In this document: positions 1-8,369 of the stretch, piece by piece
Layout of the letters: the number at the start of each line of letters is the position of its first letter
How positions within the stretch are numbered: position 1 is the stretch's first letter
DNA from: Microthrixaceae bacterium
GTDB taxonomy: Bacteria > Actinomycetota > Acidimicrobiia > Acidimicrobiales > Microtrichaceae
Reading direction: 5' to 3'
Assembly: GCA_023958095.1 (NCBI GenBank)
Contig: JAMLGJ010000003.1
Coordinates: forward strand, 1-64,000
Length of the DNA stretch: 64,000 nucleotides
Notes under the pieces: generated by a model
Databases searched by the model: none
Seen by the model: only the letters and a program-made list of their open reading frames with translations
Told to the model about the DNA's origin: nothing
Made by a program: the position numbers and the translations under genes

Positions 1-142
1 CGGTCAGATTCCTGTACTCACCGCAAGTGTCCGGCGTCCGCGGCCCGGCAGGCGCCGCCGATGCGCTGCTGTCGGCTCCGGACCCGCCGCCGCTGCAGGC
101 GACCGCCAGCATGGACAGGAAGAGCGCCACCGACACGACCAT
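1..142 (-). CDS. Secreted lipoprotein, N-terminal fragment (runs off window)
   Basis: Reading the minus strand from an ATG at 142 gives a hydrophobic signal segment ending in the lipobox LAVAC, followed by a Ser/Gly/Ala-rich spacer, which is the start of a bacterial lipoprotein. Only about 47 residues are inside the window, so the mature function is unknown. An in-frame upstream GTG would add an arginine-rich n-region (TRRR) and may be the true start, because the GGCGGAGG just before the ATG is too close to act as its ribosome binding site. Confidence 0.6.
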   Translation of the reverse strand, partial: MVVSVALFLSMLAVACSGGGSGADSSASAAPAGPRTPDTCGEYRNLT

Positions 143-820
143 CCTCCGCCGGGTGGCGCCTGTTTCGGAACACCGATAGCGACGCACGGGCGTCCGATCT
201 CGAGCCGTCGGGAGCGTGTCATCACCGTCGAAAGCCACTATTCACCCGCCTCTGGATTTCTCTGTGCCGGGCACAACACGAGCCCGTCGGGAGTGTAGTG
301 GTGTGCCTGTCCAGCCCAGCCCGAAATGGGCGTGGCAAGTACTTGATGAGATCACAGCCTCGGTCGACGCTGTCAGCGCGATCGGGTCCGCCGCGAGTAG
401 CGGCAACAGGTTGGCCATGGGGCCAGAGGAGCTGTGGGTCGTGGTGGTTCGGCTGGTTTCGTCACGACAACCGGCCGAAGCGGCCTACGTCGTGTCCGTT
501 CGGAGCCGGCAGGTCCTCCAATGGGGTGTCCTTCCAGTCGACGAACACCCCGTCGCGCACCACTACGGCGGACCCGTCGTCGAGGACGACCTGGTAGTCC
601 CGCAGCGCACGCCTTCGTGTACCCAATCGAACATTCGCATGCCCTACAGGGTGCTCGGGGATTCATCGAGAGCAAACGCCGGCGTCCTCGACCGAAGGGT
701 CCGGCGGCAGCGAGAGGGTGAAGTGCACTGCTGGTACTGGCACTCCTGCGAGGGGCTCTTGGTCAGTTGCCGACTAGCCGTCGCTATGATGGCGAACATG
801 AGTCGACAACCCTCGTGTCC
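143..820. other. Gene-poor stretch with decayed coding sequence
   Basis: No intact gene is convincing here. Open frames exist on both strands but none has a recognisable domain plus a plausible start. On the plus strand (about 301-500) a translated stretch beginning near LDEITASVDAV vaguely recalls the N-terminus of DUF222/13E12-type HNH proteins. On the minus strand (462 to about 750) two stretches with coding-like third-position GC bias lie in one frame separated by a TGA. The simplest reading is remnants of lost genes plus the promoters of the flanking genes. Confidence 0.4.
462..626 (-). pseudogene. Possible small ORF or gene remnant
   Basis: A minus-strand frame of about 54 codons, with only a TTG start available, encodes RDYQVVLDDGSAVVVRDG and then VFVDWKDTPLEDLPAP, with strong GC at third positions. 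The same frame continues upstream across one TGA into another coding-like stretch (HFTLSLPPDPSVEDAG). This looks like a short protein gene interrupted by a stop or the tail of a decayed gene. No family is recognised. Confidence 0.25.
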
Positions 821-1912
821 ATGTTCCTCGCACTGAGGGACCTTCGCCGCGGCGTGCGGCGGTTCCTGCTGCTCGGTGTGGTCATCGCGCTCGTCGCGGT
901 GCTCTCGACGGTGCTCAGCGCGCTGGCCACGGGGCTGGTCACGGACGGGATCTCCGGCCTGCGGGCACTGCCATTCGATCGACTCGCGCTCCAGGAAGGG
1001 GCCGAGGCGACCTTCAGCCGTTCCACCCTCCGCGGCGACGCTCTGGACCGTTTCGAAGGGGTGGACGGGGTCGAGGCGACCCCTCTCGGAGCGAGCTTCG
1101 TCAACGCTGCATCGACATCGGGCGGACCGAACCTCGACCTGGCGCTGTTCGGTGTGGCCCCCGACAGCTTCCTGGTGACCCGTGACGACGCGAGGGGCGC
1201 ACTGTCGGGTGAGCCGGGACTGGTACTGGCCAGCGAGCTCGAGGACCAAGGGGTGTCGGTGGGGGACCGCTACGCGATCAGCGGGTCCGACCTCGTGCTG
1301 CCGGTCCTCGGATTCACCTTCGCGGGCACCTACGGCCACGCCCCAATAGCGTTCACCTCGCTTGACACATGGCAGCAGATCAACTTCGGAGGGGATCCCG
1401 ACGAACGGTTCTCGGCGGTGGCGCTCTCGGGCGGCTCCGATGACGACCTCGCCGGACCCGCCTCCGAGGCCGGAGTCGAGCTCTACACCAAGTCCGAGGC
1501 GTACGCGGGCTCACCCGGGTTCACCGCCGAGACGACCACGATGACGCTCATCCAGGGCTTCCTGCTGGTCATCTCGGCCGTCGTGATCGGTGCCTTCCTG
1601 ACCGTGCTCACCGTCCAGCGCACACGGCAGATCGGTCTGCTCAAGGCGATGGGTGCGAGCACCTCCTACATCGCCCGCGACGCGTTGGGCCAGATGGCCA
1701 TACTCGTCTCCGTGGCCACGCTCTGCGGCGTCGCCCTGGGAGCGGTGCTCGTGACGATCGTCGGCAGCGGTGACGTACCGGTCGAGTTGAACCCGACCGG
1801 GACTCTCGGCGTGGCGGTCTCGATGATCGTCGTCGGACTGATCGGCAGTGCGGCTGCACTGCCCCGGATCGTGAAGGTGGATCCGGTCATCGCACTCGGG
1901 GTGGAGCAATGA
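821..1912 (+). CDS. ABC transporter permease, FtsX/MacB type
   Basis: Membrane subunit of a small exporter of the MacB/LolCE/FtsX class. It has one N-terminal membrane segment (about residues 15-40), a large extracytoplasmic domain and three C-terminal membrane segments, the usual FtsX topology. The C-terminal part contains the typical QRTRQIGLLKAMGAS cytoplasmic coupling loop. ATG 821 is chosen because MFLALRDLRRGVRR is the normal N-terminus of these permeases; upstream codons add an unlikely extension. The stop overlaps the start of the ATPase gene by 4 nt, so the two are probably translated together. Substrate unknown. Confidence 0.88.
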   Translation: MFLALRDLRRGVRRFLLLGVVIALVAVLSTVLSALATGLVTDGISGLRALPFDRLALQEGAEATFSRSTLRGDALDRFEGVDGVEATPLGASFVNAASTSGGPNLDLALFGVAPDSFLVTRDDARGALSGEPGLVLASELEDQGVSVGDRYAISGSDLVLPVLGFTFAGTYGHAPIAFTSLDTWQQINFGGDPDERFSAVALSGGSDDDLAGPASEAGVELYTKSEAYAGSPGFTAETTTMTLIQGFLLVISAVVIGAFLTVLTVQRTRQIGLLKAMGASTSYIARDALGQMAILVSVATLCGVALGAVLVTIVGSGDVPVELNPTGTLGVAVSMIVVGLIGSAAALPRIVKVDPVIALGVEQ

Positions 1913-2661
1913 CAGTCCCTGCACGAAGAAGTGAAGCGACACGAGGTGCCGGGTCCCCGGTGCTCGCGATCGACCGGGTGCGGGTCGCCTACCCCGACGG
2001 ACCCGACACCAGGGTGATCCTCGACGACGTCGACCTGTCGGTCACCGCAGGGGAACTGGTGGTCCTCACCGGTCCCTCCGGTGCGGGCAAGTCGACCCTG
2101 CTCACCGTCGCAGGTCTCCTCCGGCGACCCGACTCGGGCGAGGTGACCGTGGCGGGGACACCCACAGCGGGTCTCTCGCAGCGACAGCGCACCAAGGTGC
2201 GCCGCGACCACGTTGCGTTCGTCTACCAGTCCGCCAACCTGCTTCCCTCGCTCACCGCGATCGAGCAACTCGAGCTCGTCGGCCACATCCACGGCGAGAA
2301 GGCCTCCGGCACCACAGCGCGTGCACGGTCGTTGCTCGAGAGGGTCGACCTCGCCGGTCGGGCCGACCAGCTGCCGGTCGAGCTCTCCGGAGGCGAGCGC
2401 CAGCGCGTCGGGATCGCACGCGCCCTGATGGCCTCTCCGAGTCTCCTGATAGCCGACGAACCGACCGCGTCGTTGGATCCCGAGCGTGCAGGGGCGGTGG
2501 TCGAGTTGATCTCCGAGGTGACCCGCTCCGAAGGGCTGGCAACGATCGTGGTCGCCCACGACGCATGGGCCGAGATGCACGTGGATCGACGACTCCACCT
2601 CGACAGGGGTCGACTGAGCGAGGTCGGGCCGCCCGCGGGTGCCGCGGCGCAGCGGGCCTAG
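1909..2661 (+). CDS. ABC transporter ATP-binding protein, LolD/MacB type
   Basis: Cytoplasmic ATPase that powers the permease encoded just upstream. Visible motifs: Walker A GPSGAGKS (about residue 57), Q-loop VYQSANLL, signature LSGGERQRVGIARAL, Walker B LLIADEPTASLD and the H-loop VVAHD. Length (250 aa) is normal for the family. Its ATG lies in the ATGA overlap with the permease stop. Because a TetR-type regulator follows at once, the three genes look like a self-regulated exporter operon. Confidence 0.93.
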   Translation: MTVPARRSEATRGAGSPVLAIDRVRVAYPDGPDTRVILDDVDLSVTAGELVVLTGPSGAGKSTLLTVAGLLRRPDSGEVTVAGTPTAGLSQRQRTKVRRDHVAFVYQSANLLPSLTAIEQLELVGHIHGEKASGTTARARSLLERVDLAGRADQLPVELSGGERQRVGIARALMASPSLLIADEPTASLDPERAGAVVELISEVTRSEGLATIVVAHDAWAEMHVDRRLHLDRGRLSEVGPPAGAAAQRA

Positions 2662-2665
2662 GGAC

Positions 2666-3265
2666 ATGCCCCGGATACACGCGGACAACGTCGCAGAGCA
2701 TGTGGCACAACAGCGCGCGGCCCTGATCGGGTCAGCCGTCGCACTCTTCGGCGAGCGCGGCTACCACAACGTGAGCCTCGCACAGGTCGCCTCCTCGGTG
2801 GGTCTGGCGCGCAACTCGGTGTACCGGTACGTCCCCGACAAGGCCCATCTGCTGGTCGAGTGGTTCCGCGAGGCCGCGCCCCGCGCCCGTGACAGCTGGA
2901 GCGAGGCCCTGGCCGGTCAGGAACCGGCTTCGGAGCGTCTCGGTCGCTGGGCCGAGACGTACCTGGACTGGGCCCGCACCTCGGAGCACCAGCTGGTGGG
3001 CCCGCTCACCGACGAACTCGATTCACTCGACGAGCAGACCCGCGCCGAGGTCGCGGATCTCCACCGATCGATGTTCGAGGTCGTGGAGGGTGCCGTGTCG
3101 GATGCGGGGATACCTTCCGGCGAGGTGTCCGGCGTGGTCGAACTCCTCTCCGGGCTCGTGCTCGGTGCGGCCCGGGCCGAGAGCGGTGGTGCTCGTGCCC
3201 GGGTGCTGCGCCCGAGGCTGCGGGCAGCCGTCGCCGCTGTGCTGGCGGAGCCAACGGTCGGTTAG
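2666..3265 (+). CDS. TetR-family transcriptional regulator
   Basis: A 199-residue repressor-type protein. The N-terminal helix-turn-helix shows the classic TetR pattern: ALFGERGYHNVSLAQVA, then VGLARNSVYRYVPDKAHLL (about residues 24-62). The remaining helical domain would bind a ligand. The start at 2666 puts this HTH at the usual distance from the N-terminus; the open frame continues upstream without support. It begins 5 nt after the ABC ATPase stop and probably controls that exporter operon (inference from position). Confidence 0.92.
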   Translation: MPRIHADNVAEHVAQQRAALIGSAVALFGERGYHNVSLAQVASSVGLARNSVYRYVPDKAHLLVEWFREAAPRARDSWSEALAGQEPASERLGRWAETYLDWARTSEHQLVGPLTDELDSLDEQTRAEVADLHRSMFEVVEGAVSDAGIPSGEVSGVVELLSGLVLGAARAESGGARARVLRPRLRAAVAAVLAEPTVG

Positions 3266-3308
3266 CGAAAACCCTGCGGCTGTGCCGGCTCGGGTCGACC
3301 CCGGTGGC

Positions 3309-4301
3309 CTAGTCGGCACCGGGACAGGGCTCGGGGAGGTCCCCCTGCCGCAGGCGCCGGTACAGCCCCACGGCGAATGCGGTGTACCCACTCGAGGTGG
3401 TCACCTCATCGCCCAGATGGTCGTGCACGGCACGGAGGTTCCAGCACGGCACGTGCGGTACCAGGTGGTGCTCGCAGTGGTAGTTGGTGTTCCAGTAGGC
3501 GAATCGCACCACGGCGTTGGAGTGCACCGACCGGGTCGTCGCGGTCGCCGGGGCGGGTCCCCACCCCATCTCGTAGTGCTCCGAGATGGCGATCACACCC
3601 AGGAAGCCGATCACCCCGATCATCCACGGCACGACGAAACCCACGACGACGGGCCACACGCCGAAGGCAACCACCGACCAACCCAGTGCGGCGAACACGG
3701 CGGCCTGCACCAGGAGCGACCACGCCGCCAGGGCCCTCGAGTCACCGCGGCTGTAGGTAGGGCCTCGCCCGAACAGGGCTGCCAGCGCGATCGCGTACAG
3801 CTTGTAGATGTACACGAAGCCGTATACGGGCAGTCCCAGCACGAACTCATAGGGCTTCTGGAGCACATCGAGTGGGTCGGTGTCACCGATCTGGTGGGTG
3901 AAGCGGTGGTGCTCCATGTGGGTGTCGCGGTATGCCACGAACGGCGCGCCGAGCAGCGACGAGCACACCATTCCCGCGGTGTAGTTCGCCCACTTGGAGG
4001 AGAAGAGGTGACGATGGGCGGCCTCGTGCACCACCGCACCACAGGACAGGATCGCCCCTATGGTCAGCACCCACAGAGCCGGCCAGACGTACCACGTTGG
4101 GGGATCCGACACCGCGTGGACGACGACCGCCAACGCGGCAGCGGTCACGACCAGGCGCAGCGCGGCGCGGGCCGGTGAACGCGACGACAGCGCCTCGCGG
4201 CGTGCGAAGTCCCGCGCCAGGCCCGCGACCGGGTCACTCGATTCCGCGGAGCTCCACCCAGCGGGGCTCGACTCCGAATCGGTGGTCGTCATGCCGTCCA
4301 C
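3309..4301 (-). CDS. Membrane fatty-acid desaturase / hydroxylase-fold di-iron protein
   Basis: Integral membrane di-iron enzyme of the fatty-acid desaturase superfamily. The three histidine boxes are present: HEAAHRH, HMEHHRFTH and NYHCEHH, separated by hydrophobic spans. 330 residues is the normal size. It likely introduces a double bond or hydroxyl into an acyl chain; carotenoid hydroxylases share the fold, so the substrate is uncertain. Two nearby thioesterase genes fit a lipid role. Start may be ATG 4301 or ATG 4292. Confidence 0.85.
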   Translation of the reverse strand: MDGMTTTDSESSPAGWSSAESSDPVAGLARDFARREALSSRSPARAALRLVVTAAALAVVVHAVSDPPTWYVWPALWVLTIGAILSCGAVVHEAAHRHLFSSKWANYTAGMVCSSLLGAPFVAYRDTHMEHHRFTHQIGDTDPLDVLQKPYEFVLGLPVYGFVYIYKLYAIALAALFGRGPTYSRGDSRALAAWSLLVQAAVFAALGWSVVAFGVWPVVVGFVVPWMIGVIGFLGVIAISEHYEMGWGPAPATATTRSVHSNAVVRFAYWNTNYHCEHHLVPHVPCWNLRAVHDHLGDEVTTSSGYTAFAVGLYRRLRQGDLPEPCPGAD

Positions 4302-4413
4302 GCTGCACCACTATCACATCGGCCGAACACGGTGTCGAGGACCCGTGGAGGCAGGTGCTATCCCGAACGGTCAGAGCCGGGAGCCCATCTCCCGGGAGCA
4401 GCGTGCCCAGCGG

Positions 4414-4845
4414 TCAGTGCTGGCGCGGAAGCACGTAGGTGCCCTTGGCGACCGAGCACGGTGCGTCCTCGCGGTCGTCGCACCAGACGCGCACGGCACC
4501 GACGACCTTGCGGCTCCCCGCGCTCAGCAGGTCCGCGCGCGCCGAGATGAGCTCCCCTGAGGCTGGCCGCAGGAAGGTGATGTCCATGTCGGATGTGAGC
4601 GCCATCAACTCGATGCGCCCGATCACCCCGAAGGTGAGGAACCACAGGGCGGCATCCGCGAGCCCGAACTGCGAGGGACCCGACACGAGCCCTCCGGGGC
4701 GTGCCGCTGTCGGATCGATCTCGCGCTGCACGACCGCGAAGTCCGCTCCGGCAGCGCGGCAGAGTGCACCCTCGGAGCCGGGGAACGCCGCATGGACCGC
4801 GGAGTTGATCTCCTCGGGGGTGGGCCGGTGGGTCCCGTTCGCCAT
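4414..4845 (-). CDS. PaaI-like hotdog-fold thioesterase
   Basis: 143-residue single-hotdog protein. The core GGLVSGPSQFGLADAALWFL corresponds to the substrate helix region of PaaI/YbgC-type acyl-CoA thioesterases. A C-terminal β-sheet segment, SDMDITFLRPASGELISARA, is typical of the family. ATG 4845 gives the expected family length; the frame extends upstream but would run into the divergent neighbour. It is divergently transcribed from another thioesterase 58 bp away, so the two may share a promoter region. Acyl substrate unknown. Confidence 0.8.
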   Translation of the reverse strand: MANGTHRPTPEEINSAVHAAFPGSEGALCRAAGADFAVVQREIDPTAARPGGLVSGPSQFGLADAALWFLTFGVIGRIELMALTSDMDITFLRPASGELISARADLLSAGSRKVVGAVRVWCDDREDAPCSVAKGTYVLPRQH

Positions 4846-4903
4846 CGCAGGATGGTAGGACAGCACCGCGCCGGTCGGTTCCACGCCCGGTACGGTGCGG
4901 CTC

Positions 4904-5764
4904 ATGCGCAGCGACATCGAATTCCTGGGCCTCGAGGATGCAGGCATGCCGGGCCGCTTCACCTTTCAGGTCCAGAGCCACCTCGCCCGTCTCGACGGGT
5001 ACCTCTACGGCGGAACCGCCATCGCAGCATCCATGGTCTCCGCGGAGGAGCTGACCGGCAGGGAGACCGTGTGGATGACCACCTTGTTCGTCGCCACCGC
5101 CCCGCCCGGGGAGACGGTCTCGATCCACGCGGAGATCCTCGCTGCAGGTCGGCGCACCAACCAGGTGCGCGTCACCGGCATCGATGGTGCTGGTGCGACG
5201 ATGTTCGCCTCCCTCGGCACGACCGGGCATCGTCGCCCGGGCGGGATCGAGGGAGTCTTCGAGTCGATGCCGGAGGTCACCTCGCCCGACGACTCGCCGG
5301 TGCTCGACGGCCTGTTCGCGAAGGTCATGCAGAATGCCGGCTACGACCAGATGCCTCCGGTGCCCCAGAAGGCGAGTTTCCTCTCGACCATGGAGATGCG
5401 GGATCCGGAGGTCAGGTCCCATCCCGACGACGGCCCGGGTCGACTCTGCGTATGGGTGAGGCGCCGGGACCGGCGCCCGATCACACCTGCCATGGTCGCC
5501 TACATGGCCGACGTGGTTCCGCTCTCGGTCGCCCATGCAGCAGGTGTCGTGGCAGGTGGGGTGAGCCTCGACAACTCCATCAGGGTGGGTTCGCACACCG
5601 ACACCGAGTGGGTCCTGCTGGACCTGCGGCCCCACATGGCCACCGGCGACTACGGCCACGGTGTGGTGCACGCCTGGAGCGAGCAGGGCGGACTCCTCGC
5701 CACCGCAGGGCAGTCGGCTTCGATGAAGAACTTCGACATGGACAACCTCCCATGGGAGCAGTGA
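4904..5764 (+). CDS. Acyl-CoA thioesterase, TesB-like double hotdog
   Basis: 286 residues with two hotdog halves: an N-terminal half with LYGGTAIAASMVSAEELTGR (about residues 33-54) and a C-terminal half around AYMADVVPLSVAHAAG and SIRVGSHTDTEWVLLDLRPH, the arrangement of TesB-type acyl-CoA thioesterases. It would hydrolyse acyl-CoA to the free acid and CoA. ATG 4904 is preferred over GTG 4895. The divergent partner is a single-hotdog thioesterase, and a desaturase lies just beyond, suggesting a small acyl-lipid cluster. Confidence 0.8.
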   Translation: MRSDIEFLGLEDAGMPGRFTFQVQSHLARLDGYLYGGTAIAASMVSAEELTGRETVWMTTLFVATAPPGETVSIHAEILAAGRRTNQVRVTGIDGAGATMFASLGTTGHRRPGGIEGVFESMPEVTSPDDSPVLDGLFAKVMQNAGYDQMPPVPQKASFLSTMEMRDPEVRSHPDDGPGRLCVWVRRRDRRPITPAMVAYMADVVPLSVAHAAGVVAGGVSLDNSIRVGSHTDTEWVLLDLRPHMATGDYGHGVVHAWSEQGGLLATAGQSASMKNFDMDNLPWEQ

Positions 5765-5786
5765 TGGGGACTCCGCCGCCCCTGTG

Positions 5787-6524
5787 ATGTCGACGCTCGC
5801 GTGGATCCTCCTCGGCGGTGTCGCGATGAGCTCGCTCGCGCTCGTAGGGGGACTGACGACGGTTCTGCCCGAACCGGTGCTGGAACGCATCCTGTTGCCG
5901 CTGGTCGGGCTCGCCGCGGGATCCCTCCTGGGTGGTGCGTTCTTCCACATGCTGCCGGCGGCGATCGATGCGCTCGGCAACGACCTGGCGGTCTACGTGT
6001 GGCTGGTGGCCGGGTTCGTGACCTTCTTCGTGCTGGAACAGCTCCTGCACTGGCACCACTGCCACCGGGCCCGCCACGACGACCACCGCCCGATCGGGTA
6101 CCTGCTGCTCGCCGCTGATGGCCTCCACAACCTGATCGGCGGGCTCGCGGTCGGTGGGGCCTTCGTGGTGGACGTGCGCGTCGGGATCGTGTCGTGGCTC
6201 GCTGCCGCAGCCCACGAGGTCCCCCAGGAACTCGGGGACTTCGGGGTTCTCGTCCAGAGCGGGTGGGCCAAGAGGTCCGCCCTGCTGTGGAACTTCGCCT
6301 CAGCGCTCACGTTCCTGCTCGGTGGCGTCGCCGCCTACTTCGCGGCGAACGTGATCGAGGTCGCCTACCTGTTGCCCTTCGCGGCGGGCAACTTCATCTA
6401 CATAGCGGCCGCGGACCTGATGCCGGAGCTGGCCTCGGGCGAGTCCGGTCGCGACAAGCTCGAGACCACTGCGGCGTTCGCCCTGGGACTCGCAGTGCTC
6501 CTGGCCGCCACCGCGATCGGATGA
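5787..6524 (+). CDS. ZIP-family divalent metal transporter
   Basis: 245-residue polytopic membrane protein with the ZIP transmembrane metal site: HNLIGGLAVG in one helix and HEVPQELGDFGVL in the next, plus a His-rich cytoplasmic loop (HWHHCHRARHDDH) between helices 3 and 4. ZIP proteins move Zn, Fe or Mn into the cytoplasm; the exact metal cannot be read from the sequence. Starts 22 nt after the thioesterase stop, at ATG 5787 (or the adjoining GTG 5784). Confidence 0.9.
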   Translation: MSTLAWILLGGVAMSSLALVGGLTTVLPEPVLERILLPLVGLAAGSLLGGAFFHMLPAAIDALGNDLAVYVWLVAGFVTFFVLEQLLHWHHCHRARHDDHRPIGYLLLAADGLHNLIGGLAVGGAFVVDVRVGIVSWLAAAAHEVPQELGDFGVLVQSGWAKRSALLWNFASALTFLLGGVAAYFAANVIEVAYLLPFAAGNFIYIAAADLMPELASGESGRDKLETTAAFALGLAVLLAATAIG

Positions 6525-6597
6525 CCCGGCCGTGGCGGGCCGGTGGGTGCCTCCGCAGCTACTCTCGGGGCCAGTACGACGACCCGCAGAGGAGTCC

Positions 6598-7449
6598 GTG
6601 TTGGCACCGAACCCTGAAACTCCCAAACAGATCATCCAGTGGCTCGAGCGGCTCGGCTTCACGGCGACGCTCGAGGTGGACGGGGTCTCGGTGGCGGATG
6701 CCATCTCCGGGAAGACCTACGACCCGGCCGGTCTCACCGTGTCGGCCGCGTTCTGCTGCGCGGTCGGTGAGGGTCCCGACGGCGGCGACGCGGCGGGTGA
6801 CGCCACCGTCTACGCGGTCGCGACCGAGGACGGACAGCCTGTGGGAACCCTCCTGCTGCCGCCGGACTCGGCGTGCTCACCGGACCAGGCGACGGTGGCC
6901 GAGGTCCTGCGTTCGCAGTCTGTGGGCCCGGAACCGGTCGGCGAGCACCGCGATCACAGGCACATCGCGGCGGTGTTCCCCGATCGTGAACACGCCGAGG
7001 CAGCGGTGCAGGAGCTGATCTCCCAGGGGCTCGGCAGCGAACACCTGGGTGTCGCGGTGCACGGCGACACCCACGTCGCGTTCGAACGCGACGAGGAGGT
7101 GGTGATGGGCTCGGACGCGGTCGCGGGCACAGCTGCCGGGGCGGGGCTCGGGGCGCTCGCCGGCATGGCACTGACTGCCCTGGTCGTACCCGGTCTCGCC
7201 CCATTGGGGGTGGCGGGACTGTTCGCCGTGGGAGCCGCCTCCGGTTTCGGTGGGGCGATGCTCGGGGGCTTCCTCGGGATAGCCGCCGCCGACGAGGCCT
7301 TCAGCGCCCACGGAGAGATCCGCGAGACCCCCCTCGAACCCGGTGAGGTGCTCGTCGCGGTTCTGGACCACGGCAAGGGCGACACCGTCGAGGCGGTGCT
7401 CAGGGACAACGGCGGCACACTGCTCACCCTCGGCCCGTCCATTCCGTGA
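6598..7449 (+). CDS. Glycine-zipper membrane-associated protein of unknown function
   Basis: About 283 residues. The middle (about 185-245) is a long Gly/Ala-rich hydrophobic stretch, [20 protein letters not shown] and a second [15 protein letters not shown]-like part, resembling a glycine zipper. It is preceded by an [19 protein letters not shown] segment like the N-terminal fold of YflT/DUF1269-type stress proteins. GTG 6598 is chosen because AGAGGAG lies just upstream; TTG 6601 is possible. Its stop overlaps the GTG of the following ABC ATPase by 4 nt, so it may belong to that transporter operon. Confidence 0.7.
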   Translation: MLAPNPETPKQIIQWLERLGFTATLEVDGVSVADAISGKTYDPAGLTVSAAFCCAVGEGPDGGDAAGDATVYAVATEDGQPVGTLLLPPDSACSPDQATVAEVLRSQSVGPEPVGEHRDHRHIAAVFPDREHAEAAVQELISQGLGSEHLGVAVHGDTHVAFERDEEVVMGSDAVAGTAAGAGLGALAGMALTALVVPGLAPLGVAGLFAVGAASGFGGAMLGGFLGIAAADEAFSAHGEIRETPLEPGEVLVAVLDHGKGDTVEAVLRDNGGTLLTLGPSIP

Positions 7450-8369
7450 GCACATCCTCGGCCATCACGGTGGCCGGGCTGCACAAGTCCTTCGGCTCCA
7501 CCGTTGCCCTGGACGGGCTCGACCTGGAGGTGCGCGCCGGAGAGGTGCATGGTTTCCTCGGCCCGAACGGTTCGGGCAAGTCCGTCACGATCCGGATCCT
7601 GCTGGGGCTGCTCCGGGCCGACTCGGGCCAACTGGAGGTTCTCGGTGGGGATCCCTGGTCGGACGCCGTGGAGTTGCACCGCCGGATCGCGTACGTGCCC
7701 GGTGAGGTGAACCTCTGGCGCAACCTCTCCGGTGGAGAGGTGATCGACCTGCTCGGCCGGATGCGCGGCGGAGTCGACCCGGTGCGCCGTGCGGAGCTGA
7801 TCGAACGCCTCGACCTGGACCCCTCGAAGAAGTCGCGCACCTACTCCAAGGGCAACCGGCAGAAGGTCGCGCTCGTGGCAGCCCTGGCCTCGCCGTCGGA
7901 CCTGTTGCTGCTGGACGAACCAACCGCCGGCCTGGACCCGCTCATGGAGGCGGAGTTCCAGGACCTGGTCACAGAGGCGGTCGGCGAGGGCCGCACGGTG
8001 CTGCTCTCCAGCCACATCCTCGCGGAGGTGGAGAAGCTCTGTGACCGCGTGACCATCATCCGCAAGGGTCGCACCGTGGAGAGCGGGTCCCTGGGCGAGT
8101 TGCGCCACATGACCCGCACCTCGGTGCGAGTGGAGACCGAACGGCCCGTGCACGGCCTGCAGGACGCTCCCGGGGTGTACGACTTCGCGTCCCGCGCAAC
8201 GGAGTCCAGCTTCGAGGTCGACGGGGAACAGCTTGGCGAGGTGCTCGGGCGGATCGCCGAGTTCGGCATCGTGGCGTTGACGAGCCAGCCACCGACGCTG
8301 GAGAGCCTCTTCCTGCGCCACTACGGCGCGGACGGCGGCGGACCCCCTGTGCAGGAGCGCCCTGCCTGA
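7446..8369 (+). CDS. ABC-2 type transporter ATP-binding protein
   Basis: 307-residue ATPase of the drug/polyketide exporter class (DrrA-like). Motifs: Walker A GPNGSGKS, a variant signature [15 protein letters not shown] (SKGNRQK replaces LSGGQ, common in this subfamily), Walker [13 protein letters not shown] and H-loop LLSSH. A C-terminal extension of about 90 residues is usual for the group. GTG start overlaps the previous stop (GTGA), and the stop shares one base with the permease ATG, so the pair is co-translated. Confidence 0.92.
   Translation: MSTSSAITVAGLHKSFGSTVALDGLDLEVRAGEVHGFLGPNGSGKSVTIRILLGLLRADSGQLEVLGGDPWSDAVELHRRIAYVPGEVNLWRNLSGGEVIDLLGRMRGGVDPVRRAELIERLDLDPSKKSRTYSKGNRQKVALVAALASPSDLLLLDEPTAGLDPLMEAEFQDLVTEAVGEGRTVLLSSHILAEVEKLCDRVTIIRKGRTVESGSLGELRHMTRTSVRVETERPVHGLQDAPGVYDFASRATESSFEVDGEQLGEVLGRIAEFGIVALTSQPPTLESLFLRHYGADGGGPPVQERPA

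Noticed and set aside
644-1339. Minus-strand frame overlapping the ABC permease start
   Set aside because: Gln/His/Arg-rich shadow; the plus-strand permease is well supported across the overlap.
4358-5980. 540-codon minus-strand frame opposite the TesB-like thioesterase
   Set aside because: Antisense to a gene with clear hotdog motifs; composition unlike a real protein.
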